Assembly (NCBI GenBank): GCA_001770015.1
Contig: MEQB01000013.1
Location: 1 to 58,371 of the forward strand
Direction: 5' to 3'
Origin: Bdellovibrionales bacterium RIFOXYC1_FULL_37_79
GTDB lineage: Bacteria; Bdellovibrionota; Bacteriovoracia; Bacteriovoracales; Bacteriovoracaceae
Length of the DNA stretch: 58,371 nt
Shown here: positions 25,267-34,011 of the stretch, piece by piece
How positions within the stretch are numbered: position 1 is the stretch's first letter
Layout of the letters: every line of letters starts with the position of its first letter
Notes under the pieces: generated by a model
Database searches by the model: none
Seen by the model: the letters and a program-made list of their open reading frames with translations, nothing else
What the model was told of the DNA's origin: nothing
Program-made: the position numbers and the translations under genes

Positions 25267-27981
25267 ATGCAGCATCATGAGCATATCCTGAAATTAAAAA
25301 AGTCCCATCAACCATATCATCATTTTACTTTCGAAAAAGTGAAACTGCAGCGTGGGTATTCCAATCGCATTCTACGCATTGACCTTACGAAAAAAGAGAC
25401 CAAAATTTTACCAGTCACCCAAGAAATGAAAGATCTTTTTGTGGGAGGTAAAGGTTTTGATATGTGGCTGACCTTCCAGGAAATTGATGAACATACCAAA
25501 TGGGATAGTGACAATAATCCGATTTGTTTTTCGGTAGGCCCGCTCGGGGGAACCACCTCTTTTCCTGGAGCTGGTAAAACCATCGTCACCGCCATCTCAC
25601 CTGCCACGGCTTCCATTATGGATTCCAACGTGGGCGGATACTTTGGCCCCTATCTCAAATTTGCCGGCTTTGATGCCATGATCATTGTGGGAAAAGCGAG
25701 TGTCGATTCAATTATCTACATTGATGCCGTCAAAGGCACCTTGTCCATTGAATCCGCTCCTCTTGAACAACTGGATTCTCATATCATTGCCGAAGATTTA
25801 ACGGACATGTACGCCGACGATGATCTCGATAAAAGAAATATTTCGGTGGTATCTGCCGGATCGGCCAGCGAACATTCCAGGATGGGACTATTAAACTTTT
25901 CATTTTTTGATTGGAGAAGAAATGTTGCCAGATTCAAACAGGCGGGCCGAGGTGGCATTGGTACAGTTTTTAGAAACAAAAAATTAAAGGCCATAGTGAT
26001 TAAAAACAATGGAATAACTCCGGCATGGACTATAACGGAGAGTAAGGTTGCCAAAAATACCAGGCTTTCCAAGATTATAGAGACCACTTGTAAAAAGGAA
26101 ATTAGTAAAATTGATGCCATTATAGCGAAATGGCATAATAATCCTGACTATTTAATAGAAATTATGCAGCACCTGATGCGTGAGTTTAAATTTATTTCCA
26201 AAACCACCATTGATCGACTGAATTTTCACTTGAAAATACCCAAGTCTTATATTTATCAAGTGGCCACTTTCTACGATTGTCTGGCCCTGGAACCCAAAGG
26301 TGAACAGACCATCCAGGTCTGTATGGGGCCTGGCTGTCACGCCAAGGGAGCGCAAACTGTGCTGGATACCTTTAAAAAGGAGCTTGGTATTTCAGAGGGA
26401 GAAACGACTCCTTGCCAAAAATACACCCTACTTGCCAGCAACTGTCTGGGGGCCTGTGACCAAGCGCCACTGGTAAAAATTAATGACCAACTGATCACCA
26501 AAGTAAATCCTATCAACGTTTCGGCCATTCTTAAGGGGGAATTTTTCAATGATACTTCCCTCGATACTCCTGAAATATTACAAATTTCAACCAACCATCC
26601 CGTCTGTGCGTGCGGTGGAGATAAACATTTCTCCACTTTCAAAAAATTACTCAAGGAAAACAATCCTGAAAAAATAATTGAGACCATTCGTGACTCAAGA
26701 TTGCAAGGCCGGGGTGGTGCTGGCTTTTTTACAGGTGATAAAATGCAGATGGTCTTTAACACCCACCGGGAAAACCAACTGGATTCGGTGGTGGTAGTCA
26801 ACAGTGCCATTTTTGAACTAGATCCACTCAACGTCATAGAGGGAATTCTCATTAGCGCCTTGGCGGTGCGGGCCAAGCTTGGTTTTATTTGTTATCGAAA
26901 TGAGCATTTACCCGCACTACTTAAAATGAATGATGCCATCAACTGGGCCAGATCTAAAAATTTCATTGGCAAAAATATCTTAGGAAGTAACTTTTCCTTT
27001 GATTTGAAAGTACGTCATGGTGCCGGTGGTTTTATCGTGGGTGAATCCAGTGCCCTCGTCCAAACCCTGATGGGAAAAGTGGGAGAACCCCAGGCCAAAT
27101 ATATAAAGCTGGCCCAATCTGGTTATAAGAAAAGACCAACTTTCATCAGTAATATTGAAACCATCGCCAATATTCCGCAGATCATGGAAAAAGGCGTTGA
27201 TTGGTTTAGAAAGATTGGCCATCATTCCAAAGGCACCAAACTGCTTTCCCTGTCCGGCGACGTCAAAAATCCTGGTTTCGTGGAGGCCCCTTTAGGAACC
27301 ACCATTAATGAAATAATTCAAAACGTAGGAGGAGGTATTACCAGTCCTAAAAAAAGAACCATAAAATTTGTCCAAGTAGGTGGTCCCACTGGCGGCTATC
27401 TCCCTTCCAATATGCTCGAGCTGAAAATTGATTATGATTCACTCAAAGAAGTTGGCGCCATCATGGGGTCTGGACTTATCAGTGTAAAAAATGATCGCAA
27501 ATGCTTGGTTGACTCGCTCCTTTATCAAATTACCTATCTTGCCGGCGAATCGTGTGGAAAATGCACTCCCTGTAGGGAAGGGCTCTATATGGCAAAACGA
27601 ATTCTGCACAATATCTCAAGAGGAAAAGGATCAAAAAATGATCTTGCTTTATTATCCGATATTGCGCAAACTTTACGTGAAACATCTTTTTGTCAATTTG
27701 GTAAGACTGCCAGCAATCCAATCCTTTCTGCCCTCAGGTATTTTGAACAAGAATTTTTTGAACACGTTGATGGGAAAATCTGTCGTTCTGGAGTTTGTAA
27801 AGAACTGACGCAATTTCATATCAATGATCAATGCACGGGCTGTACGTTATGTGCCAAAGTTTGTCCAACAGGCTGTATCACCTCAAGAAAAAAAGAGCTA
27901 CATATCATCGACCAACAAAAATGTATCAAATGCGGGGCCTGTTTTGAGGTCTGTAACTTTAAAAGCGTGGAGGTCAGATAA
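25267..27981 (+). CDS. AOR N-terminal domain fused to NuoE, NuoF and 2[4Fe-4S] ferredoxin
   Basis: A 904-aa multidomain redox protein. Residues ~28-246 are the AOR N-terminal pterin-binding domain (VGGKGFDMW, GPLGGTTSFPGAGK, SNVGGYFGPYLKFAGFDAMI). Residues ~268-422 are NuoE-like with [2Fe-2S] ligands C352, C357, C393, C397. Residues ~455-845 are NuoF-like with GRGGAGF (481-487), ESCGKCTPCR (C763, C766, C769) and C809 for a [4Fe-4S] cluster. Residues 850-900 carry two [4Fe-4S] ferredoxin motifs (C856-C866 and C886-C896). The NuoF loop NADEGDPGAFxDR is missing: NSAIFELDP runs straight into VIEGILISAL. GESS replaces GEET. FMN/NADH binding is therefore uncertain. The AOR half lacks domains 2-3, which lie in the next gene. 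The second gene overlaps by 1 nt (TAATG). Electrons could pass from the pterin site to NuoF or the ferredoxin. Confidence 0.92.
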   Translation: MQHHEHILKLKKSHQPYHHFTFEKVKLQRGYSNRILRIDLTKKETKILPVTQEMKDLFVGGKGFDMWLTFQEIDEHTKWDSDNNPICFSVGPLGGTTSFPGAGKTIVTAISPATASIMDSNVGGYFGPYLKFAGFDAMIIVGKASVDSIIYIDAVKGTLSIESAPLEQLDSHIIAEDLTDMYADDDLDKRNISVVSAGSASEHSRMGLLNFSFFDWRRNVARFKQAGRGGIGTVFRNKKLKAIVIKNNGITPAWTITESKVAKNTRLSKIIETTCKKEISKIDAIIAKWHNNPDYLIEIMQHLMREFKFISKTTIDRLNFHLKIPKSYIYQVATFYDCLALEPKGEQTIQVCMGPGCHAKGAQTVLDTFKKELGISEGETTPCQKYTLLASNCLGACDQAPLVKINDQLITKVNPINVSAILKGEFFNDTSLDTPEILQISTNHPVCACGGDKHFSTFKKLLKENNPEKIIETIRDSRLQGRGGAGFFTGDKMQMVFNTHRENQLDSVVVVNSAIFELDPLNVIEGILISALAVRAKLGFICYRNEHLPALLKMNDAINWARSKNFIGKNILGSNFSFDLKVRHGAGGFIVGESSALVQTLMGKVGEPQAKYIKLAQSGYKKRPTFISNIETIANIPQIMEKGVDWFRKIGHHSKGTKLLSLSGDVKNPGFVEAPLGTTINEIIQNVGGGITSPKKRTIKFVQVGGPTGGYLPSNMLELKIDYDSLKEVGAIMGSGLISVKNDRKCLVDSLLYQITYLAGESCGKCTPCREGLYMAKRILHNISRGKGSKNDLALLSDIAQTLRETSFCQFGKTASNPILSALRYFEQEFFEHVDGKICRSGVCKELTQFHINDQCTGCTLCAKVCPTGCITSRKKELHIIDQQKCIKCGACFEVCNFKSVEVR

Positions 27982-29996
27982 TGGAAACTAAAAAAATCAC
28001 CCTCACCATCAACGATATCGAAACCACTATCGTAAAGGGTACCACCCTTCTTAGTGCCATCAATAAATTAAATATCGATATCCCCACTCTGTGCCACCAC
28101 AAGGATCTGACTCCAAGTGGTAATTGCCGCCTGTGTGTTTGTGAAATTGAAAATAATGGAAAAAAAGAACTGGTGACCAGTTGTAATTATCCCATAATGA
28201 ATTCCATCAAAGTCGAAACGGAAAACGAAAAAATTAAAAAACATCGCCAGAACTTAGCTCTGATGTACCTAGGCCGTTACCCAAATGTTCCCATCATCCA
28301 AGAAATTGCCAGAAGATGTGAGGCCTTTGATAGCGACCTTTATAAGAGTGAACTTAGCGAAACATCCGCTAAGGCCTGTATCCTATGCGGAAGATGTATC
28401 AGGGCCTGCGAAGAATTTATCCAAGAAAAAATTATAAGCTTTGCCGGACGGGGTATCAACCGTCACCTCACAATGCCTTTTAGCGAAGTAGATCCCCACT
28501 GTGTAGGCTGCACCAGTTGTGCTTATGTGTGTCCCACCGGTGCCATTCAAATTGTTGATCAGATGAATAATCCAGCGAACCCCGAACTCATTCGTAACCA
28601 TGGCATGAAAGTCAATGCGGAGATGGCAAACCTTGACCCCTACCAATGCCGAATGCGTGAGGTAGGTACTGCTAACATCGTTGAAGTCATGGATAAATAC
28701 GACCTGCTACCGGTTCATAACTACAAATTCGGACAACACGTTGATACACCTAAAATTGATTCCAAAGTTATGAAAAAACATTATTTCACCCAAGGACATC
28801 CAGATCAATGCTGGCACGGCTGTTCCATGGCCTGTGCCAAAGCAGTGGATGGATTTAAACTAAAAACCGGGCCCTATAAGGGTCACAAAGTTTGCGTAGA
28901 TGGCCCTGAATATGAAACCGCTGGTGGTTGCAGTAATATGGGCTGTTTTGATATTGAATTTGTAATTGAATTCAACTTTTACTGTGACACTTATGGCATT
29001 GATACCATTTCGATGGGAACTACCATGGCCTTTGTGATGGAGGCCTTTGAGGCCGGTGTCATCACCACTAAAGATACGGGAGGCATAAAACTCAACTTTG
29101 GCGCTTGCCATGAAGTGCTAGAATGCCTTCATCAATTGTCAAAAGGTGAAGGCTTTGGAGTAGAAGTCGGTCAAGGGGTTAAGTTTCTCAAAGAAAAGTG
29201 GAGCAAACAAAAACCACAATTTAAAAGTTTTCTCTACGATATCGGAATGGAAGCTAAAGGCCTTGAATACTCCCAATATATGTGTAAAGAATCCCTGGCC
29301 CAACAAGCAGGTTATACGCTGGCCTTAAAAGGTCCTCAACACGATGAAGCCTGGCTCATCTTTATGGATATGGTTAACAACCAGATTCCTTCCTTCGAAG
29401 ATAAAGCTGAGGCACTTTACTACTTTCCACTTTTTAGAACCTGGTTTGGTTTACAAGGACTATGCAAAATCGTCTGGAATGATGTCTCCCCTGCTGATAA
29501 TAAAAAACATCCTCCTCAACAAGCAGCTAAAATTCCAGAACATGTGGATAATTACTGGAAATTTTTTGAAGGTATGACCGGCATTAAGCTGGATGAGGAA
29601 AAAATGCTGAATCAATCAGCTCGAGTTCATAACCTGCAAAAAATAATTGGTCTTATGTTAGGAAGAAATAAACTGATTGATGACATTCCTCCCTACCGGG
29701 CAGTTGGCCCGGTTACCAAAGAAGAATACGAATCCCGAAAGGAACGTTACGATAAGGAGTTAAAGGAAAAAATTGGAATTGAACCAACCTCGCTTTCTAT
29801 CGAGGAGAAAATGAGTAAAGTCAGGGAATACCGCATGAACCAATACCATAAAGTCATGCAAGCAGCTTTTAAACGCCGAGGCTGGGATCAATATGGCATT
29901 CCGACCGTTGAGCGCTTAAAGCAGCTGGGAATTGATAGGCCATTCTTTATCAAGATTGTAGAAAAGGCCAGACATGAAGCAGTGGAGTCCAACTAA
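27981..29996 (+). CDS. NuoG-like FeS module fused to AOR C-terminal domains
   Basis: A 671-aa protein. Residues 1-80 form a [2Fe-2S] domain with C38, C49, C52 and C68. Residues 130-190 carry two [4Fe-4S] motifs (C133-C143 and C174-C184), as in NuoG, but the HxxxCxxC cluster usual in NuoG is absent. From ~270 to the end lie AOR domains 2 and 3. C277, C281, C285 and C495 fit the AOR [4Fe-4S] ligands, although spacing CxxxCxxxC is one residue longer than the usual CxxCxxxC. GPEYET and DTISMGTTMAFVMEAFEAG are typical AOR text. With the AOR_N domain of the previous protein these would complete one tungstopterin active site. A 1-nt stop/start overlap (TAATG) leads into the ThiF-like gene. Confidence 0.92.
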   Translation: METKKITLTINDIETTIVKGTTLLSAINKLNIDIPTLCHHKDLTPSGNCRLCVCEIENNGKKELVTSCNYPIMNSIKVETENEKIKKHRQNLALMYLGRYPNVPIIQEIARRCEAFDSDLYKSELSETSAKACILCGRCIRACEEFIQEKIISFAGRGINRHLTMPFSEVDPHCVGCTSCAYVCPTGAIQIVDQMNNPANPELIRNHGMKVNAEMANLDPYQCRMREVGTANIVEVMDKYDLLPVHNYKFGQHVDTPKIDSKVMKKHYFTQGHPDQCWHGCSMACAKAVDGFKLKTGPYKGHKVCVDGPEYETAGGCSNMGCFDIEFVIEFNFYCDTYGIDTISMGTTMAFVMEAFEAGVITTKDTGGIKLNFGACHEVLECLHQLSKGEGFGVEVGQGVKFLKEKWSKQKPQFKSFLYDIGMEAKGLEYSQYMCKESLAQQAGYTLALKGPQHDEAWLIFMDMVNNQIPSFEDKAEALYYFPLFRTWFGLQGLCKIVWNDVSPADNKKHPPQQAAKIPEHVDNYWKFFEGMTGIKLDEEKMLNQSARVHNLQKIIGLMLGRNKLIDDIPPYRAVGPVTKEEYESRKERYDKELKEKIGIEPTSLSIEEKMSKVREYRMNQYHKVMQAAFKRRGWDQYGIPTVERLKQLGIDRPFFIKIVEKARHEAVESN

Positions 29997-30598
29997 TGTC
30001 GGAAATGTTTTTAAGGAATGTGCCAGGCACTGACGATATTTTGAAAAACATCACCGTAGGCATTGCGGGATGTGGTGGAATTGGCTCCAATGTAGCGACC
30101 AGTTTAACTCGCTCAGGAATTGGAAGCTTGGTTATCGCAGACATGGACATGGTAGAGATCACCAATTTAAACCGTCAACATTACTTTCAAGATGATATTG
30201 GCAAAATCAAAGTGGATGCTCTTTCCACTCATTTATCAAACATCAATCCTGAAGTTAAAATAATCAAACATTTTGGAAAAATTACTGCGCATAATTACCT
30301 TGAACTATTTCATGACGTTGACATTTTAGTTGAGGCATTTGATTTGGCAGGCGAAAAAAAATGGCTTATCGAAGGCTGGATGAAAAATAAACCAAACATC
30401 CCCATTATTGCAGGATCCGGCCTTTCTGGGATAGGTAGCACTGCCAGGATAAAAATTCAAAAATCAGGAATACTCACTATCTGCGGAGATCAGGAAAGTG
30501 ACATGAGTCAAGGCCTCATCGCCTCAAGAGTAATTTTAGTGGCCAATATGATCGCCCACGAAGTGATCAGCGAAATATTAAAGGATAAGCTCAAATGA
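29996..30598 (+). CDS. ThiF/MoeB-like adenylyltransferase (short form)
   Basis: A 200-aa E1-like enzyme. GCGGIG (25-30) binds ATP, ADMDMVEITNLNRQ holds the adenylate-contact Asp/Arg residues, and DIGKIK has the conserved Lys. This is the short ThiF type without the CxxC zinc pair. Its partner is the ThiS-like carrier that overlaps it by 4 nt. ThiF/ThiS-like pairs near AOR genes are thought to supply dithiolene sulfur for the tungstopterin or molybdopterin cofactor. Here the role is inferred from context, and thiamin synthesis is the alternative, although no thi gene is nearby. Confidence 0.88.
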   Translation: MSEMFLRNVPGTDDILKNITVGIAGCGGIGSNVATSLTRSGIGSLVIADMDMVEITNLNRQHYFQDDIGKIKVDALSTHLSNINPEVKIIKHFGKITAHNYLELFHDVDILVEAFDLAGEKKWLIEGWMKNKPNIPIIAGSGLSGIGSTARIKIQKSGILTICGDQESDMSQGLIASRVILVANMIAHEVISEILKDKLK

Positions 30599-30795
30599 TT
30601 ACCGTAAATAACCGTGATCAACTCGACTGGACTGAAAATATGACAGTTAGGGATATCTTAAAGCTCATGGGCCATACCTATTCCCTCATCACCGTCACCG
30701 TCAACGACCAATTAGTAGAAGATGAGGATTATGATAGCTTTATCGTTCCTGATCATGCGTTTGTTAGCGTCTTTCACTTGGCGCATGGTGGATAA
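30595..30795 (+). CDS. ThiS/MoaD-like sulfur carrier
   Basis: A 66-aa beta-grasp protein. It ends exactly in Gly-Gly (LAHGG), the thiocarboxylate site, and has the family pattern TVNDQLVE and FVSVFHLAHGG. ATGA overlap with the ThiF-like gene shows translational coupling, consistent with a dedicated E1/carrier pair for the AOR cofactor. Confidence 0.88.
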   Translation: MITVNNRDQLDWTENMTVRDILKLMGHTYSLITVTVNDQLVEDEDYDSFIVPDHAFVSVFHLAHGG

Positions 30796-30812
30796 TTAGT
30801 TAAACTTTTAGG

Positions 30813-32006
30813 GTGTGCAATATAATTTTTACTCCATTTAAAATTAACCATCTTACTATTAACAATCGTATCATTAGGGCAGCCACCTATGAGGGTTGCG
30901 CTGATGCTAACCAAGTTCCTCTTTTGTCCATGATCGGTTTTTATGAAGAACTTGCGAAAAATGAAGTGGGACTCATTATTACTGGATTTAACGCCACCTC
31001 ACAAGCTGGACGGGCGATCCAGCCAAGACAGGCCTCCATTCAAACGACTGAGCAAGTAAAAATGTGGAAAAAAGTGACCGACCGGGTACACCTCTATGAA
31101 TCAAAAATTTTTATGCAAATATCCCATGCTGGCCGACAAACTTTAAAAAAAGTGACCAACCGTAGAATTGTTGCCCCTTCCAGGATTGCCAGTCCCCTTT
31201 TTAGACAAACCCCCACCATCCTCAATAAAACCGAAATAAAAAATATTATTACAGAATATGCGACCGCTGCTTTAAATGCCAAAATGGCCGGATTTGATGG
31301 TGTGCAAATCCACAGTGCTCATGGATATTTAATTCATCAATTTCTTTCCCCCCATACCAATCAAAGAACCGACCAGTACGGCGGCAGTTATGGCAATCGA
31401 TTGCGATTTTTAAAAGAAATCCTAGTCGAAATAAAAAAACAATGTGGACTCACCTTTCCCACCATAATCAAACTAAGCCTTGGAGATGATTTCGGATACA
31501 CCGTTAATGATACTAGGGAATATCTCTGCCTTTTAAATGAATGCAGCGAAGTGGACGCTATCGAACTCTCTTACGGAACCATGGATCGGCCATTTAATAT
31601 CATCCGAGGAAATGCCCCTTTGGATCTATACTATCGCTTTTCACCCTTTTTCAAGGCCTACCCCGGTTTTTTAAAGCAACTAATTTTTCTACTGGTGAGC
31701 AAAAAACTCAAACGCAATCTGATGCCTTTTAATTTGAATTACAATTGGGAAAGTGCCAAAGAGATCCAAACACACTCTACCAAACCACTGTTTTTAACCG
31801 GAGGTATTCGCAAAGTCGCCGATATCCGCTCCATCCTGGAAAAAGGGTTTACCGCAGTCACCCTGAGTCGACCGTTTATCAGAGAACCTGAGTTGATGTT
31901 AAAATTTCGCTATCATTTAGCTGATGAATCCCAATGTATTAATTGTAATTTGTGTACCATTCATTGTGACTCACCCAAGCAGACCCACTGTTATTTACTA
32001 TCTTAA
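30813..32006 (+). CDS. Old Yellow Enzyme family flavoprotein with C-terminal Cys cluster
   Basis: An FMN TIM-barrel of 397 aa. Family blocks visible are NRIIRAATYEG, MQISHAGRQ, GFDGVQIHSAHGYLIHQFLSPHTNQRTDQYGG, and LTGGIRKVADI with VTLSRPFIREPEL for phosphate binding. The end has Cys spaced CINCNLCTIHC and a final Cys, resembling a [4Fe-4S] site as in 2,4-dienoyl-CoA reductase-type enzymes. These would pass electrons from FeS to FMN. GTG start at 30813, 17 nt after thiS, with a weak ribosome site. The substrate is unknown. Position after the AOR genes suggests it takes part in the same pathway, possibly reducing an enone or enoyl group. Confidence 0.88.
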   Translation: MCNIIFTPFKINHLTINNRIIRAATYEGCADANQVPLLSMIGFYEELAKNEVGLIITGFNATSQAGRAIQPRQASIQTTEQVKMWKKVTDRVHLYESKIFMQISHAGRQTLKKVTNRRIVAPSRIASPLFRQTPTILNKTEIKNIITEYATAALNAKMAGFDGVQIHSAHGYLIHQFLSPHTNQRTDQYGGSYGNRLRFLKEILVEIKKQCGLTFPTIIKLSLGDDFGYTVNDTREYLCLLNECSEVDAIELSYGTMDRPFNIIRGNAPLDLYYRFSPFFKAYPGFLKQLIFLLVSKKLKRNLMPFNLNYNWESAKEIQTHSTKPLFLTGGIRKVADIRSILEKGFTAVTLSRPFIREPELMLKFRYHLADESQCINCNLCTIHCDSPKQTHCYLLS

Positions 32007-32012
32007 ACTAGA

Positions 32013-33782
32013 TTAAAATTGAGTAGGAGCATCAATAGCGTCCGTACAATTGGGATTTTTAAGATCCAAATAAGGTACTGACGGCGTGGCCGGTATTTGA
32101 CATCTAAAATTAACACAATCTCCAAAGGTCGGTTTATAATAACAACGAATGGCACAAGTTTGTTTTCCATCAAAAATACCGGTTTTCACCTTGTAGCAAG
32201 TGGGAATTTGATATTCCTGGCAAAACTCCTTAGCGATACAACTTTCCCCGGCGCTCTTTCCACACAGCACTTTTTCGTCCTGGGAGTAGATATGAACTGC
32301 ACATCTTTTTTGATTACTACAGCATAAACTGGAGCATTCCAAATCGTTTTGACAATTCTCCCCGGTCTGGCGGTTCCCTTCACTGGGCATCTCACTCAAA
32401 CAAGTGCCACCTACCATGGATTTTTCAAAGCATTGATGATTAAAACAACACTCTCCACTTCCACAATTACTATCTATCTGACAAGACCTCGAAGTCAAAT
32501 AAACATTTTGTTCCTCAATGAGCTGAATTTTTAAAAATTTATTTTTAAGGACACTGACCTCCTTTTCATTTTCATCCAGATAATAAACCTCTAGATCGGC
32601 CGTCACATTACACTTATTAACACTTGGCCTGATGACCCGGGTACTACAACCATCCATGTACATACTCTCCCCGCTAGCGAGCATGATTTTTTTTTCTTTG
32701 CGTGCAAAAGCGGCTGCACTACCCATATATTCCATTTGGCTTTGCAGTGATATGGTTTGGGCCCTTGGATAGAGATTGGCCTGGTATCCAAACTCCGGAT
32801 TGACCGATCCATCAATGCTCTTTTGAAAGACGCCATATTTCCCAAAGACGGCCTGTCCCGCAATTTGCCACAGCCCCAGTGCGCTGGTTCGGTAAGGGCC
32901 TTTCCAAGTATAATTCTTTCCATCTAATCGAAAGACGCTGCCAATGGAATTATTGGTCACGATCGTGCCCAGCGGTCCAAGCGTAGTTTGCACATCCCCA
33001 ATATAGGCACTATCTGGCAAACATCGATTTTTCACAACCTCCAGGGAATTATTATGATAGCCGTTGCCCTCAACATCGTACGCTGGATATTTTCTAAGCG
33101 TCGTTAAATTGGAACCATCATAAAGTCCACTATCGATAATGCTGGCGTATGAATAAAGACAACGTGCCCCTGCATAATTACATTGAGGATGACTTGCAGT
33201 TGGGACAAAGGTTACATCATCCTCCGTTTTTAATCCCCGGCAATAAAGATTTTTATCCTGAGAATTTCCTACCAGAATGTCGCTTTCATCATAATCCTTA
33301 TAATCATAAAGGTCGTAATGAACACGCATGGATTGAAAATCCTGTTTACTAAAATCCAAAATAAGATGATCAATTTGAGTATCCGGGGTGATACCACTGC
33401 CTTTGGCGATTAGCCCTTGCATGGTGACGCTGCTTAATTCTGTGCCAAAGCGAAATCGAACATAAACAATTTTATCCTTCAGCGTAAATAAATTTAATCC
33501 AGACAAATATAACCAACCATTATAATTTTTAGGTAGCGAAATTTTGGTCTTATAACTGCCATCAGTAGGATCCACGATGCCATTTAAAAGTACCTCCGGT
33601 GCCACACTACTGGGGATGGCCGTTGGAGTAATTACGGGAATTAATGGATTGGTATCCTTGATAGGGTCAATCATTCCTTGAAGGCCTTTGGTCACACCAC
33701 TAGTTCTTCTTTGACCCGATGTCTGGTTTTCCATACAACCAAAAAAAAGATTAATCATTAAAATCCAAACCATCACTTTCAT
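32013..33782 (-). CDS. Cys-rich secreted lipoprotein, 589 aa
   Basis: Signal peptide with lipobox FFGC (Cys16). A Ser/Thr/Pro linker follows, then a middle domain of unknown type (residues ~65-400). The C-terminal ~160 residues are Cys-rich with GECCFNHQCF and SSLCCSNQKRCAV repeats, resembling small disulfide-bonded knots (dickkopf-like). Similar proteins are common among predicted Bacteriovorax surface lipoproteins, from memory. It converges on the OYE gene with a 6-nt gap and is divergent from htpG. No enzyme motif was found. Confidence 0.75.
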   Translation of the reverse strand: MKVMVWILMINLFFGCMENQTSGQRRTSGVTKGLQGMIDPIKDTNPLIPVITPTAIPSSVAPEVLLNGIVDPTDGSYKTKISLPKNYNGWLYLSGLNLFTLKDKIVYVRFRFGTELSSVTMQGLIAKGSGITPDTQIDHLILDFSKQDFQSMRVHYDLYDYKDYDESDILVGNSQDKNLYCRGLKTEDDVTFVPTASHPQCNYAGARCLYSYASIIDSGLYDGSNLTTLRKYPAYDVEGNGYHNNSLEVVKNRCLPDSAYIGDVQTTLGPLGTIVTNNSIGSVFRLDGKNYTWKGPYRTSALGLWQIAGQAVFGKYGVFQKSIDGSVNPEFGYQANLYPRAQTISLQSQMEYMGSAAAFARKEKKIMLASGESMYMDGCSTRVIRPSVNKCNVTADLEVYYLDENEKEVSVLKNKFLKIQLIEEQNVYLTSRSCQIDSNCGSGECCFNHQCFEKSMVGGTCLSEMPSEGNRQTGENCQNDLECSSLCCSNQKRCAVHIYSQDEKVLCGKSAGESCIAKEFCQEYQIPTCYKVKTGIFDGKQTCAIRCYYKPTFGDCVNFRCQIPATPSVPYLDLKNPNCTDAIDAPTQF

Positions 33783-33948
33783 GAGTTTTATTGTAAATCA
33801 AGGCCTGAAATTCTAATAAACAATCAAGTAATTATCAATATTTTCAACTATTTACCTAATTGGATACATAAAAAACATGCAAAAATACCAGCTCATTTTT
33901 GGGCCAATCAATAGGGTTTGTTTGATCCGGTTTTTTTATGGTTATACC

Positions 33949-33977
33949 CTTGACTCTCGGTAATTGAGCACCATAGT
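33949..33977 (+). promoter_or_regulatory. Possible heat-shock (sigma-32-like) promoter for htpG
   Basis: CTTGACT (33949-33955) and CACCATAGT (33969-33977) are 13 nt apart. This resembles the sigma-32 pattern CTTGAAA-N13/14-CCCCATNT. It lies 35 nt before the htpG ATG, with GGAG as ribosome site. A sigma-70 reading (TTGACT with TAGTTG) is possible. No full CIRCE element was found. Confidence 0.45.
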
Positions 33978-34011
33978 TGATTGTACAATTTTTTTATCAG
34001 GAGTTTTTTAA

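Noticed and set aside
25095-25280. 61-aa frame in front of the AOR operon
   Set aside because: It overlaps the likely promoter and ribosome site. No conserved text.
26337-26876. A 179-aa frame opposite the AOR_N-NuoEF fusion
   Set aside because: The opposite strand encodes clear, motif-rich NuoE/NuoF sequence. The frame lacks any family text.
33901-34011. CIRCE operator for htpG
   Set aside because: Only a partial GAGCAC-like match was found. The inverted repeat is not present.
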